From JACVRM01 sp963755085 (lineage in GTDB: Bacteria; Actinomycetota; Thermoleophilia; Gaiellales; Gaiellaceae): DNA of 64,000 nt. The DNA is taken from contig CAVWIN010000008.1 of NCBI GenBank assembly GCA_963755085.1, forward strand, positions 124,001 to 188,000, given 5' to 3'. Position numbers and translations under genes: made by a program. The notes beneath the pieces were generated by a model. It searched no databases. It saw only the letters and a program-made list of their open reading frames with translations, and had not been told where the DNA came from. This document shows, one piece after another, positions 1-10,372 of this stretch (positions within the stretch are counted from its first letter, which is position 1; each line of letters starts with the position of its first letter).

Positions 1-305
1 GCGACGGCGCGGTCCTCGTCCGAGAGGAACTGGAACTGTGCGCCGATGCCGGCGCGGAAGGCGCCGTTGACGTACGGCTCGTCGACGGTCACGGCAGCGA
101 TGCGGCCGTATTCGCGTTGGACTTCTTCCTGCAGCCCGACGAGCGTGCGGACGCGCACCTGCTCCTTCGGGCACCACCAGCCGCGGACGAACGCCAGGAG
201 GAGCGGACGCCCGGCCGCGATCTCGCTCAGCGCGAGCTCGCGGCCGGTGGTCTCGGGCAGGCGGATGTCTGGAAAGGGATTGCCGACGGTGAGGTCGGCT
301 CTCAC
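1..305 (-). CDS. Peroxiredoxin (AhpC/TSA-like redoxin), 3' end outside window
   Basis: Partial gene running off the left edge; about 100 N-terminal residues are visible. They show a thioredoxin-fold redoxin start (VGNPFPDIRLPETTG), then LAFVRGWWCPKEQ near residues 44-56, which puts one cysteine where the peroxidatic Cys of AhpC/TSA-type peroxiredoxins lies. The GTG start at 305 overlaps the msrA stop by four bases (GTGA), so the two are probably translationally coupled in a msrB-msrA-redoxin oxidative-stress operon. The WWCP variant differs from the classical PxxxTxxC motif, so a peroxide substrate is an inference. Confidence 0.75.
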   Translation of the reverse strand, partial: MRADLTVGNPFPDIRLPETTGRELALSEIAAGRPLLLAFVRGWWCPKEQVRVRTLVGLQEEVQREYGRIAAVTVDEPYVNGAFRAGIGAQFQFLSDEDRAV

Positions 306-955
306 TTCGCCGCTACGCCGACCGGGCAGGACACGCCCGTCCCGCCGAGGCCGCAGTACCCGTTGGGGTTCTTGGCCAGGTACTGCTGGTGGTACGGCTC
401 GGCGTAGTAGAACGGCCCGGCCTCGGCGATCTCGGTCGTGATCTCGCCGTAGCCGGCCGCGCTCAGCTCGGCCTGGAACGCGTCGCGTGTCGCCTCGGCG
501 GCCGCGAGTTGCTCCGGCGACGAGGCGTAGATCGCCGAGCGGTACTGCGTGCCCGCGTCGTTGCCCTGGCGCATGCCCTGGGTCGGGTCGTGGCCCTCCC
601 AGAACGCGCGCAGGATCTCCTGGCGGCTCGTCTTCTCCGGGTCCCAGACGACGAGCACGGCCTCGGTGTGGCCGGTGCGCCCGCTGCAGACCTCCTCGTA
701 GGTCGGGTTCTTCGTGAACCCGCCCGCGTAGCCGACGGCCGTCGTGTAGACGCCGGGCAGCTTCCAGAAGATGCGCTCGGCACCCCAGAAGCAACCCATC
801 CCGACGACGAGCGACTCGTAGCCGTCCGGGAACGGCGGCGTGATCGGGGTGCCGAGCACGTCGTGGCGCTCCGGAACCGGCATCGTCGCGTCGCGACCGG
901 GGAGTGCGTCCTCGGGGGCGACCAGCTCGGTCTTGTGGCGCTGGAACAGGAACAT
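302..955 (-). CDS. msrA: Peptide-methionine (S)-S-oxide reductase MsrA
   Basis: 217-residue protein that reduces methionine-S-sulfoxide in damaged proteins using thioredoxin. The catalytic GCFWGAER motif lies at residues 54-61 with Cys55. Typical MsrA motifs follow: VGYAGG, YEEVCSGRTGH, and the DPTQGMRQGNDAGTQYRSAIY stretch. The C-terminal GYCGLGGTGVSC supplies candidate resolving cysteines. The start is ATG at 955 because MsrA homology begins there; the frame is open further upstream, but that part reads through the shifted msrB. It is nine bases downstream of msrB and overlaps the redoxin gene. Confidence 0.95.
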   Translation of the reverse strand: MFLFQRHKTELVAPEDALPGRDATMPVPERHDVLGTPITPPFPDGYESLVVGMGCFWGAERIFWKLPGVYTTAVGYAGGFTKNPTYEEVCSGRTGHTEAVLVVWDPEKTSRQEILRAFWEGHDPTQGMRQGNDAGTQYRSAIYASSPEQLAAAEATRDAFQAELSAAGYGEITTEIAEAGPFYYAEPYHQQYLAKNPNGYCGLGGTGVSCPVGVAAK

Positions 956-963
956 TCGGTCTC

Positions 964-1358
964 TCAGTCCTCCTCGTGCCGCAGTGCGGCGGAATTGATG
1001 CAGTAGCGCAGCCCGGTCGGGTTGCGGCCCGTCCGGGAACACGTGGCCGAGGTGGCCGCCGCAGTTGGCGCACATCACTTCGGTGCGCTCCATGACCGAA
1101 GCTGCTGTCGGTCTCCTCGTCGATCGCCTCGCCGGCTGCGGGCGCGGAGAAGGCGGGCCACCCGCACCCGGAGTCGTACTTGGCGTCGGAGGAGAAGAGC
1201 TCGGCGCCGCAGCCGGCGCACCGGTACGTGCCGGGCTCGAACGTATGGTCGTACTCGCCGGTGAACGCGCGCTCGGTGCCCTTCTCGCGCAGTACGTGGT
1301 ACTGCTGAGGGGTCAGCTCCGCACGCCACTCGGCGTCGGTCTTCTTGATCTTCGGCAT
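964..1358 (-). pseudogene. msrB: Peptide-methionine (R)-S-oxide reductase MsrB, two frameshifts
   Basis: Reading from ATG at 1358 gives a clear MsrB N-terminus (MPKIKKTDAEWRAELTPQQY, then CAGCGAELF and GCGWPAF). An extra base near 1094 shifts the frame to the part with MERTEVMCANCGGHLGHVFP. A second extra base near 1024 shifts it to NPTGLRYCINSAALRHEED and the stop. Both zinc CxxC pairs and the catalytic RYCIN cysteine are present across the three frames, and 395 bp is exactly two bases over a codon multiple. All motifs are preserved, so two uncorrected sequencing insertions are likelier than old decay. It would reduce methionine-R-sulfoxide beside MsrA. Confidence 0.85.
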
Positions 1359-1395
1359 GCCGTTAAGTCTGCCGAGAGCGTGCTTTGTTACGGCG

Positions 1396-2928
<1,533 letters not shown>

Positions 2929-2969
2929 TGCCTCCTCAGAAAGCTCCTGACGAGCTTAGCTCGCTTACC

Positions 2970-3707
2970 ATGGCGAGCATGTCCGAGTCGTCCTCCGCAC
3001 CGGCGGTAGCCGAGGATCCGAGCGAGCGGTTCGCGTCGCTCCTCGCCTCGGAGGAGCGGGTGATCGTGGTGCGCCAGCGGCACTGGGCGACCTTCATCAA
3101 CGCGGCCCGCTGGTTCGTGCTCGTCCTCGCGATCGGCGCTCTGGCCGCCCTGCTGAACCAGGGCGTGCCGAACGACGGCATCTTCGGCTGGCTCAGCTCC
3201 GTGCTCGGCTGGGGCTTCGGCGTCCTGCTGGTCATCGGCCTCGCCGGCGTCGGCTGGTACTACCTCGAGTGGCGGCGCGAGCGCTACCTGGTCACGACGA
3301 GGCGCGTCATCGAGGCCGGCGGGATCATCAACACGTTCTCGCGCGACACCTCGCTCCAGATGATCACCGACATGCTCGTCAGCCACCCGTGGCTCGGGCG
3401 CATCCTCGGCTACGGGCAGATCGACCTGCTGACGGCGTCCGAGGGCGGCACGACCCGGATCCGCTTCCTCCCGAAGGCCGACGAGTTCAAGCGCAGCCTG
3501 CTCGACGCGCGGCACGAGTACGAGCTGGAGGTCGGCGGGGGCAAGGTCGTCCAGCAGGCAGCGCCCGCGCCGGTGCCCGCCGACGCCCCGCTGACCGGCG
3601 AGGAGGTCGACTCGTCGATCACCCACCTCGCGGGCCTGCGTGAACGCGGGCTGATCACGCCCGAGGAGTTCGAGCAGAAGAAGCAGGAGCTGCTCGACCG
3701 GCTCTAG
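2970..3707 (+). CDS. PH-domain membrane protein with C-terminal SHOCT domain
   Basis: Membrane protein of about 245 residues. Two hydrophobic helices (WFVLVLAIGALAALL and FGVLLVIGLAGVGWYYL) are followed by a bacterial PH (bPH2-type) domain with YLVTTRRVIEAGGIINTFSRDT, TDMLVSHPWLGRILGYG and TRIRFLPKAD. After an Ala/Pro-rich linker comes a C-terminal SHOCT helix pair (ITHLAGLRERGLITPEEFEQ). ATGs at 2970 and 2979 are both plausible; upstream in-frame codons look non-coding. SHOCT domains are thought to mediate oligomerisation; no enzymatic role can be claimed. Its 3' end overlaps the convergent AhpD-like gene by four bases. Confidence 0.85.
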   Translation: MASMSESSSAPAVAEDPSERFASLLASEERVIVVRQRHWATFINAARWFVLVLAIGALAALLNQGVPNDGIFGWLSSVLGWGFGVLLVIGLAGVGWYYLEWRRERYLVTTRRVIEAGGIINTFSRDTSLQMITDMLVSHPWLGRILGYGQIDLLTASEGGTTRIRFLPKADEFKRSLLDARHEYELEVGGGKVVQQAAPAPVPADAPLTGEEVDSSITHLAGLRERGLITPEEFEQKKQELLDRL

Positions 3708-4267
3708 GTCGCTTCGATGGGCCTTCCGACGATGAGCTCGTCGCGCATCGCCGGGTCGAGCTCGCTGTAGGCAGCATCGGGCTCAGCGCCGAGCCCGTCG
3801 AGCACCTTGCTGAAGAAGCAGCGGGCGCTCGCCGTCGCCACGACGTCGAGGATCTCCGGGTCGCTGAGGCCCAGCGCGCGGAGGCGCGCGATGTCCTCGG
3901 CCGTCACCGCTATTGCATCCCGGGCGACCTTGGCGCCAGCTCCATGACCGCCCGGTCGACCTCGTCGAGCGGGCCGTGGCCCTCGACGATCGCGCGCACC
4001 TGGTCGGCGTCGTAGAACTCCTGCACGAGCACCTTGCCGTGCGCGAGCATGCAGTAGCTCGAGCGCAGCTCCCGCGCGGCCGCGAGCGTCACCAGCTCGT
4101 ACCGGCGCCAGTCCATCGATCCGCGGAGCGCTGTCACCAGCTGACGCCAGGCCCCCCAGAGCTCGGGACGGTGCGCGAAGAGCCGGGTCATGTTCGCCAC
4201 GTAGCCCTGCTGCTGCTCGGTCGGCCTCGTACAGCTCGCTCTCGGCCGGGGTGTCGATGTACGCCAT
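3704..4267 (-). pseudogene. Carboxymuconolactone decarboxylase/AhpD-family protein, frameshifted
   Basis: The conceptual protein joins three frames: MAYIDTPAESELYEAD from ATG 4267; then an extra base near 4220 leads to EQQQGYVANMTRLFAHRPELW, ELVTLAAARELRSSYCMLAHGKVL and LDEVDRAVMELA; then an indel near 3936 leads to KVARDAIAVTAEDIARLRALGLSDPEI through to the stop. This is the all-alpha AhpD-like peroxidase-related fold. The active-site motif reads RSSYCMLAHG, so only the second cysteine of the usual CxxC is present. Family members take part in alkylhydroperoxide detoxification or aromatic catabolism; the substrate here is unknown. Confidence 0.78.
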
Positions 4268-4314
4268 GCCCTTCCCATCCCTCCTCGCTCGGGTACCGGC
4301 GTATAGTCGCCGCA

Positions 4315-4893
4315 TTGCGGCAGCGCGCAAGCTTGCGCGACAGCTCCCTCGAGGAGCTGCTGAGGGGTACCAGGCAGGAACCGGCCCCCCAAGAGGCCGG
4401 GCGGCACCTGGTCACGGGCGCAGCCACGCCGCCGGCCGTCCGGACGATCCGGCGTCTCGCTGTGGCGCTCGCCATGGTGGCCGTCGTCGCCGTCGCAGCC
4501 CTGGCGGTCTCGGTCTGGCAGCTGACGCGGCCGAGTGAGCGGACGATCGTCACCGTCGCCGCGGCGCGCCCGGCGTCTCCGAAGCCGGCGCCCGCCGCGC
4601 CGGTCGTGGCGGTCCACCACGCGGCAGCACCGGCCCGGCTCGTCCTGAGCGCGGCACGGGGCGCGTGCTGGCTCGAGGTGCGTGCGCCCGGGAGGGGCGG
4701 GCACGTCCTCTACGCGGGGACGCTGGCGCAGGGCGGAACGGTCCGGTTCACGCGCAGGCGGCTCTGGGTCGCGTTCGGGGCGGGCGGGAACCTCGACGCG
4801 ATGCTGAACGGGCGGGTGGTCGGCCGGTTCCCGGCCGGGACGGCTGCAGTGGCCGTCACCGCCCGCGGAATAGGCCGTCCAGCGCCGCTGTAA
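4315..4893 (+). CDS. Single-pass membrane protein with RodZ-type C-terminal (DUF4115-like) domain
   Basis: About 192 residues from a TTG at 4315. A short charged N-terminus (LRDSSLEELLRGTRQE) is followed by one hydrophobic helix (LAVALAMVAVVAVAALAVSVW), an Ala/Pro-rich linker and a beta-rich domain (ARLVLSAARGACWLEVRAPG to GGNLDAMLNGRVVGRFPAGT). That last domain resembles the extracytoplasmic C-terminal domain of RodZ. There is no helix-turn-helix, so this is not a full RodZ. A TATAGT box at 4302-4307 lies seven bases before the TTG, which would suit a leaderless transcript. Function unknown; envelope role is an inference. Confidence 0.65.
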   Translation: MRQRASLRDSSLEELLRGTRQEPAPQEAGRHLVTGAATPPAVRTIRRLAVALAMVAVVAVAALAVSVWQLTRPSERTIVTVAAARPASPKPAPAAPVVAVHHAAAPARLVLSAARGACWLEVRAPGRGGHVLYAGTLAQGGTVRFTRRRLWVAFGAGGNLDAMLNGRVVGRFPAGTAAVAVTARGIGRPAPL

Positions 4894-4903
4894 CATCGCC
4901 GCC

Positions 4904-6256
4904 ATGGCGACAGTGAGCACCGACCCGCAGGCCGCCGAGCGCATTCGCGAGCTCGACAAGCGCTACGTCCTGCACTCGTGGTCGGTGCAGAACGCGATCA
5001 ACCCGCTGCCCGTCGCGGGCGCGGAGGGCCGCTACTTCTGGGACTACGACGGCAACCGCTACCTCGACTTCGCGTCGCAGCTCGTCAACGTCTCGATCGG
5101 GCACCAGCACCCGAAGGTGATCGCGGCGATCAAGGAGCAGGCCGACCGCCTCTGCACGATCGGGCCCGGCATGGCCGAGGAGAGCCGCTCGGAGCTCGCG
5201 CGGCTGCTCGCCGAGGTCACGCCCGGCGACCTGACCATGTCGTTCTTCACGAACGGCGGCGCCGAGGCGAACGAGAACGCGATCAAGCTGGCCCGCTGGT
5301 ACACGGGCCGCCACAAGATCATCGCGCGCTACCGCTCGTACCACGGCGCGACCGCCGGCGCGATCACGCTCACCGGCGACCCGCGCCGCTGGCCCGCGGA
5401 GCCCGGCATCCCGGGCGTCGTGCGCATGTTCGACCCGTACACCTACCGCTGCCCGGCCGGCCACCCCGACCCGTGCCCGGTGTGCACGGGCGCGCCCCAC
5501 CTGGAGGAGATCCTCCAGTACGAGGGCGCGGACACGGTCGCGGCGGTGATCCTCGAGACGATCACCGGCACGAACGGCGTGATCGTCCCGCCGGACGGCT
5601 ACCTCCAGGCGATCCGCGAGGTCTGCGACCGGCACGGGATCCTGCTCATCTGCGACGAGGTCATGGCCGGCTTCGGCCGCAGCGGCCGCTGGTTCGCCTG
5701 CGAGCACTGGGACGTCGTCCCCGACATCCTCACGGTCGCGAAGGGCCTCAACTCCGGCTACGTCCCGCTCGGCGCCATGGTCATCAACCAGCGCCTCGCG
5801 GACTGGGTGCAGAACCAGTACTTCGCCGGCGGGCTCACGTACTCGGGCCACGTGCTCGCGTGCGCATCGGCCGTCGCGTCGATCGAGGCGTTCAAGGAGG
5901 AGGGCATCGTCGAGAACTCTGCCGCCATGGGCGAGTACCTGGCGGAGGAGCTGCCGCGCCTGGCCGAACGCCATCCGTCCATCGGCGACGTCCGCGGCAA
6001 GGGGCTCTTCTGGGGGCTCGAGCTCGTCAAGGACCGCTCGACGCGCGAGCCGCTCGTGCCGTTCAACGCCTCGGGCGCCGACGCCGCACCGGTCGTCGCG
6101 CTCGGCAAGGCCGCCATGGAGCGCGGCCTCTACCTCTTCGTGCACTGGAACGTCGTGATGATCGCGCCGCCGCTGACCATCACACGCGAGGAGCTCGACG
6201 AGGGTCTCGCGATGCTGGACGAGGCCCTCGCGGTCGCGGACGAGCACGCCGCGTAA
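4904..6256 (+). CDS. Class III PLP-dependent aminotransferase
   Basis: 450-residue fold-type I, class III aminotransferase. The PLP lysine is Lys280 in LTVAKGLNSGYVPLGAM; the PLP-ring aspartate is in CDEVMAGFGRSGRW. FFTNGGAEANENAIKLAR and RYRSYHGATAGA are the usual cofactor-phosphate segments. A Cys-rich stretch (YRCPAGHPDPCPVC) near residue 181 is typical of the taurine/beta-alanine-pyruvate and related omega-aminotransferase branch. mmsA 2 kb away makes beta-alanine or a similar omega-amino acid plausible, but the substrate cannot be fixed from sequence. ATG at 4904 is 10 bases after the preceding stop. Confidence 0.9.
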   Translation: MATVSTDPQAAERIRELDKRYVLHSWSVQNAINPLPVAGAEGRYFWDYDGNRYLDFASQLVNVSIGHQHPKVIAAIKEQADRLCTIGPGMAEESRSELARLLAEVTPGDLTMSFFTNGGAEANENAIKLARWYTGRHKIIARYRSYHGATAGAITLTGDPRRWPAEPGIPGVVRMFDPYTYRCPAGHPDPCPVCTGAPHLEEILQYEGADTVAAVILETITGTNGVIVPPDGYLQAIREVCDRHGILLICDEVMAGFGRSGRWFACEHWDVVPDILTVAKGLNSGYVPLGAMVINQRLADWVQNQYFAGGLTYSGHVLACASAVASIEAFKEEGIVENSAAMGEYLAEELPRLAERHPSIGDVRGKGLFWGLELVKDRSTREPLVPFNASGADAAPVVALGKAAMERGLYLFVHWNVVMIAPPLTITREELDEGLAMLDEALAVADEHAA

Positions 6257-6287
6257 GACCTACGCAGTCGGGTACACAAACCTCTCG

Positions 6288-6872
6288 ATGGAGCACGTTC
6301 TCTTCTCCGGGACGGAGCTGCGCACGCTGCGCGGCCTCGTGATGACGCCGCGCCCGGCGACCGAGGCGGTCGTGGCGACCGCGCTCGCCCGTATCGGCGA
6401 GGACCCCGCACGCGTGGCTGACGTCGGGACCGGCTCGGGCGCGATCGCGATCGCGATCGCCCGCGCCTCCCGGGCCGACGTGTGGGCGACGGACACGTGC
6501 GCCTGGTCGGTGATCCTCGCCCGGCTGAACGCGCTGGACGCCGGCGTCGACGAGCGCGTGCACGTGCTCGAGGGCGACCTGCTGGCGCCCGTTCCCGGCG
6601 AGCTCGACCTCGTGGTCGCGAATCTTCCGTACCTGCCCTACGCCGACCGTGCGCTCTACCCGGAGCTCGCCGCCGAGCCGCCGTCTGCGGTCTTCGCGGA
6701 CGGCGACGGCCTCGATCCCTACCGGCGGCTGCTCGCGCAGGCGGAGCCGCGCCTGCGGCCGGGCGGCGCCGTGATCTACCAATTGCACCGCGAGGTCTTC
6801 CTCGCAGAGCGAGGCGAGATCGCCGCCATGCGCGCCCGCCTCGACACGCTGACGCCTGCGCTCGCCGCCTAG
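6288..6872 (+). CDS. PrmC/HemK-like class I SAM-dependent methyltransferase
   Basis: 194 residues. The SAM-binding glycine motif is VADVGTGSGAIAIAIA (residues 43-58), an acidic residue ends strand 2 (WATDT), and the N6-methyltransferase catalytic signature appears as ANLPYLPYAD (Asn112) where HemK/PrmC has NPPY. The protein lacks the N-terminal helical domain that PrmC uses to dock on release factors and is about 90 residues shorter. It is therefore probably a PrmC-related N-methyltransferase of unknown target rather than PrmC itself. Its end overlaps the convergent SelA-like gene by four bases. Confidence 0.8.
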   Translation: MEHVLFSGTELRTLRGLVMTPRPATEAVVATALARIGEDPARVADVGTGSGAIAIAIARASRADVWATDTCAWSVILARLNALDAGVDERVHVLEGDLLAPVPGELDLVVANLPYLPYADRALYPELAAEPPSAVFADGDGLDPYRRLLAQAEPRLRPGGAVIYQLHREVFLAERGEIAAMRARLDTLTPALAA

Positions 6873-8049
6873 AGACCGAGCAGCTCGCGCAGCCCGCCGG
6901 CGGCGACCACGCGTGCAAGCTCGTCGACGGATTCGCGTAGCGCCGTGGCGAACGCGGCGGTGCCGCCGAAGCGGCTCAGCGTCTCCGGCGAGACGAACTT
7001 GAGCAGCAGCGCCGACGTCCCCGGCGGCAGCGCCGCGAAGTGGACGGTGAGGATCCCGTGGTCCCGGAGCAGGAGCATCGCTAGCCCGGCCGTCGCCTCG
7101 ACGGGCACGAGCGACCCGTCCGGCGCGCCGATCGCGGCGAGGATGTCCTCGCCCTCCAGCTTGACTGCCACCGGCGTGCGCACGGCCCAGTCGGGCAGCG
7201 CATCCGCGAGCTCCGCCGTCGTCGCGACCAGCTCGCGCACCCGCTCGGGCCGGTACTGCTCGAGCGAGGCGACGACGGCGGGGTAGAGCATCGGCCGCGC
7301 CTCGAGGCCGAGCTCGATCGCGCGGGCGCGGATGCGGGCGACGAGATCGGCCCGGCCGCCGACGAGGCCGAGGCGCGGGCCGGCCGTGCCGTACTTGTCG
7401 AGGCCCGTGACGCCGGCAACAGCCCCCAGCTCCAGCATCCGGGGCTGGCCGAAGACCGCCGGCCCGACGCGCGCGCCGCCCGCGTCGTCGACGAACACCG
7501 GCACGTCGCCCGCGAGCTCGACGGCGCGGGCGAGGTCGTCCGCGGAGAGCGCCTCGTAGGTGACGGCGAGGCGCGTAAGCACGCAGCAGCGCGGCGCCGT
7601 CGAGACGTGCCTCGTCGAGGTCGCGACCGTCGTCGAGCTCACCGCCCGCAAGCGCGACCGCCCGCCGGACGGCGGGATGGCTGTACCCGGCCGAGAAGCC
7701 CACGACGCGCCCGCCCGGCGGGACGAGCACCTGCATCGCGGCGACGATCCCGGCGGTCGTCCGGTTCGCGACGAAGACGTCGTCGCGGCTCGGCAGGCCG
7801 CCGAGGTGCTCGAGCCCGAGCTCGGTCAGGCGCTCGCCATACAGGGCGGGTGCGAGCTCGTCGTCGAGCGGCCCGCCCAGGTCCGGGGCCGCCATCGAGC
7901 GGACGAGGCCGGTGAAGTCGTACAGCGTCCCGTCGGCGTGCCGGCGGGCGACAATACGCCACGCGGCCCGGAGCTTCGCGACGTCGTCCGCCGTCGAGCG
8001 CAGCAGCTGCTCCGCGCGCGTACGGGAGCTCGGAGGCGACGGCGGTCAC
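6869..8049 (-). pseudogene. SelA/DgaE-like PLP-dependent enzyme, frameshifted
   Basis: About 393 codons in three frames. The GTG at 8049 overlaps the permease stop (GTGA). An indel near 8010 leads from SELPYAR to EQLLRSTADDVAKLRAAWRI and then VFVANRTTAGIVAAMQVLVP, GFSAGYSHPAVRRAVALAGG. An extra base near 7585 leads to LTRLAVTYEALSADDLARAV, VFVDDAGGARVGP and GLDKYGTAGPRLGLVGG, where the Lys is the likely Schiff-base residue. The layout matches the selenocysteine synthase/glucosaminate-6-phosphate ammonia-lyase family. As the last gene of an amino-acid ABC operon it probably acts on the imported compound (inference). Confidence 0.7.
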
Positions 8050-8735
8050 ACGAGCCGCCGCTCGAGGTAGGCGGCGAGCCGCGTGAGCGGGAACGAGATG
8101 GCGAAGAAGGCGGCCATGATCACGATGAAGATCTCGAAGGCCTTGATCTGCCCGATACCGATCGGCGGGTAGGCGGAGAGGCGCTCGTTCTGGCGTATGG
8201 CGGTGCCGAGCAGGTCGGAGCCGCCGATGACTGCGACGAGCGTCGTGTTCTGGATGATCCCGACCATCAGCGTCACGAGCGGCGGGAGCAGGCGCCGAAG
8301 CGCTTGCGGGAGAACGACGAACGCATGGCGACCGACCCAGCCAAAGCCGAGCGCGGAGGCCGCCTCGTGCTGCTCACGCGGGATCGAACGCACCGCGCCG
8401 CGCGTCGCCTCGGCGACCTGCGCGCTGCCCCACAGCGTCAGCCCGATGATGCCCGCGGCGATCCAGGAGAACGTGAGTCGCGAGTTGAGGCTTGGTGCGA
8501 GGTAGAAGATCAGGAAGAGCGTGACGATGATGGGCAGCCCGCGCCATACCTCGATGTAGAGGCGAATGAGGGCGCGCGTCGGCAGGAAGTCGATCGTCAG
8601 CAGCACGCCGAGCACGACCCCGACCAGCAGGCTGCCGACGAGCGCCCCTGCCGCGATCTTGAGCGTGTTCGTCAGTCCCTCGTGGATGATGTAGTGGGCG
8701 GTCGGATCGACCCACGACGGCAGCAGCGCGAGCAT
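8046..8735 (-). CDS. Polar amino-acid ABC transporter permease (HisM/GlnP family)
   Basis: 229 residues, about five membrane helices. The BPD-transport signature for docking the ATPase is seen as EQHEAASALGFGWVGRHAFVVLPQALRRLLPPL near residues 122-154. NTLKIAAGALVGSLLVGVVLG is the first helix and EVWRGLPIIVTLF the typical polar-amino-acid permease motif. It starts three bases after the stop of the second permease and overlaps the PLP enzyme gene, so the order SBP, permease, permease, PLP enzyme reads as one operon. Confidence 0.92.
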   Translation of the reverse strand: MLALLPSWVDPTAHYIIHEGLTNTLKIAAGALVGSLLVGVVLGVLLTIDFLPTRALIRLYIEVWRGLPIIVTLFLIFYLAPSLNSRLTFSWIAAGIIGLTLWGSAQVAEATRGAVRSIPREQHEAASALGFGWVGRHAFVVLPQALRRLLPPLVTLMVGIIQNTTLVAVIGGSDLLGTAIRQNERLSAYPPIGIGQIKAFEIFIVIMAAFFAISFPLTRLAAYLERRLV

Positions 8736-8738
8736 CCT

Positions 8739-9407
8739 CTACGCCTTCTCCGGCAGCGCGAGGTGGTTCTCGAGGACGCGCAGGCCGATCGACATCGACC
8801 AGACGATCGTGAGGTAGACGACGGCGAGAACCGTGAAGGCCTCCGTCGTCTGCAACGTCAGCGCGTTGATGTTCAGCACCGTCGTTGTGAACTCGTTGTA
8901 GCCGATCGCGTAGACGAGGGCCGTGTTCTTGACGACGGAGATGTACGTGTTGATCGACGAAGGAAGCGAGATGCGCCCGCCGATCGGGAGCGTGACGTTG
9001 AGAAACGTCCCCGTCCTGCCGAAGCCGAGCGCCAGGGCGGCCTCGCGGTAGCTCTGCGGGACAGCCAGGAAGCCGGCGCGGAAGTTCTCGATGTTGTACG
9101 CGCCGCCCCAGAGCATCACGGCAAGCCAGGCGACCGTAAACGCGTCGAGCGTGATGCCGATCTCCGGCAGCGCGAAGAAGAGGAAGAAGATCTGGAGGAG
9201 GATCGGAGTGCACCGGATGACCTCGACGTAGACGGCCGCCACCTGACTCGCGACGGGAACCCGGTACGCGCGGGCGGCGCCTCCGAGCACGCCGATGACG
9301 AACGCGCCGGCGATCGCGATCGCCGAGATCTCCAGCGTGCGGATGAGCCCCCAGAGGAGCGCATGCCAGTTGTCGCTGATGAACGACCAGTCGAAGGCGA
9401 GCAGCAT
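8739..9407 (-). CDS. Polar amino-acid ABC transporter permease (HisM/GlnP family)
   Basis: 222 residues. GLIRTLEISAIAIAGAFVIG is the first helix; EVIRCTPILLQIFFLFFALP is the family motif after it; and SYREAALALGFGRTGTFLNV is the EAA loop contacting the ATP-binding subunit. It is expected to form a heterodimer with the following permease. A strong hairpin lies between it and the upstream substrate-binding protein gene. Confidence 0.92.
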   Translation of the reverse strand: MLLAFDWSFISDNWHALLWGLIRTLEISAIAIAGAFVIGVLGGAARAYRVPVASQVAAVYVEVIRCTPILLQIFFLFFALPEIGITLDAFTVAWLAVMLWGGAYNIENFRAGFLAVPQSYREAALALGFGRTGTFLNVTLPIGGRISLPSSINTYISVVKNTALVYAIGYNEFTTTVLNINALTLQTTEAFTVLAVVYLTIVWSMSIGLRVLENHLALPEKA

Positions 9408-9424
9408 GGCGACTCCGGAGAGCT

Positions 9425-9452
9425 AGGAGCGGCCGCCGGGGCGGCCGCTCCT
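9425..9452 (-). terminator. Perfect stem-loop between SBP and permease genes
   Basis: AGGAGCGGCCGCC is followed after GG by its exact reverse complement, giving a stem of 12-13 bp. It lies 15 bases past the SBP stop and before the first permease. No U-run follows, so a partial terminator or mRNA-stabilising hairpin is more likely than a full stop. Such elements commonly let the binding protein be made in excess of the membrane subunits. Confidence 0.75.
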
Positions 9453-9466
9453 CGATCGAGGTGCTG

Positions 9467-10372
9467 CTACGGGCACACCGTCGACGGATCGACCGTGTTG
9501 TACTGGAACGTCTGCTTCGGCCTGAGGATGTTCTTCTGGAACGAGGCGAACACCCTGTTCGGCACGTTGGCCTTGAGGATCGTGTTGAAGAGGTCCTTCT
9601 GGCGCATGAGGTTCAGGCGCGAGTCGACCCACTTCTTCATGGCGACGTTGTCCTGCTTGATGCCGATGCCGTAGGGCGCCTGCAGGAACCCGTCGTCGGT
9701 CAGCTTCAGCGTCGGGTCGTTGACGGCGATCCCGAGCACGACGGTGTCGTCGAACATGAACGTGTCAGCACGGCCCTGCTGCAACGCGAGCTGCGAGTTC
9801 GTGACGGTGTCGGTCACGAGCAGCTTCGTGTTCGGGAAGCACTTCGAGACCCACTTGTCGTAGATCGACCCGCGGGTCGTCACCACCGTCTTCCCGGCGA
9901 GGTCCGCAGTCGAGTGGATCGACGAGCTGTTCGGCACGAGCAGGCGGCCGGTCGCCCTGTAGTACGGGATCGAGAAGTCGATCCGCGTGTCGCGGTCCTG
10001 GGTGTACGTGAACGTCGCGATTTCCAGGTCTGTGCGGCCCGTCGTCAGCGACGGCTCGCGAGCGGCCGTCGGCGTGCAGACGAAGGTGACGCGGTTCGGG
10101 CGGCCGAACGCGTACCGCGAGAACCACTTCGCGATCTCGACGTCGAAGCCGGCATGCTCGCCCTTCACGTTGATGTAGCCGAACGGCGGCGAGTCGCACT
10201 TGACCCCGATGCTCCAGCGCTTGTGTGCCTTGATCTCGGGCGGCAGCGGCGGCAGCTTCGTCGCCGATGCCTTGTGAGCTGCCCCTCCTTGGGCGGGCGC
10301 CGCAGCACCCCACGCCGCGACTGCAGCGGCAACGACCGCTAACGCGACGCACACCCCCAGCAGCTTCTTCAT
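9467..10372 (-). CDS. Polar amino-acid ABC transporter substrate-binding protein
   Basis: 301 residues, family 3 solute-binding protein. The N-terminal signal sequence (MKKLLGVCVALAVVAAAVAAWG) has no clear lipobox. The mature part shows WSIGVKCDSPPFGYINVKGEHAGFDVEIAKW, a typical ligand-pocket N-lobe, and GKTVVTTRGSIYDKWV in lobe 2. RTDLEIATFTYTQDRDTRIDFS and QGRADTFMFDDTVVLGIAV also fit amino-acid binding. It overlaps the ATPase gene by four bases, so the operon order is ATPase, SBP, permease, permease, PLP enzyme. The ligand is not deducible. Confidence 0.9.
   Translation of the reverse strand: MKKLLGVCVALAVVAAAVAAWGAAAPAQGGAAHKASATKLPPLPPEIKAHKRWSIGVKCDSPPFGYINVKGEHAGFDVEIAKWFSRYAFGRPNRVTFVCTPTAAREPSLTTGRTDLEIATFTYTQDRDTRIDFSIPYYRATGRLLVPNSSSIHSTADLAGKTVVTTRGSIYDKWVSKCFPNTKLLVTDTVTNSQLALQQGRADTFMFDDTVVLGIAVNDPTLKLTDDGFLQAPYGIGIKQDNVAMKKWVDSRLNLMRQKDLFNTILKANVPNRVFASFQKNILRPKQTFQYNTVDPSTVCP

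Noticed and set aside
7560..9674. 704-codon plus-strand open frame opposite the ABC permeases
   Set aside because: Low-complexity, charged composition typical of high-G+C antisense; three real genes lie on the other strand.
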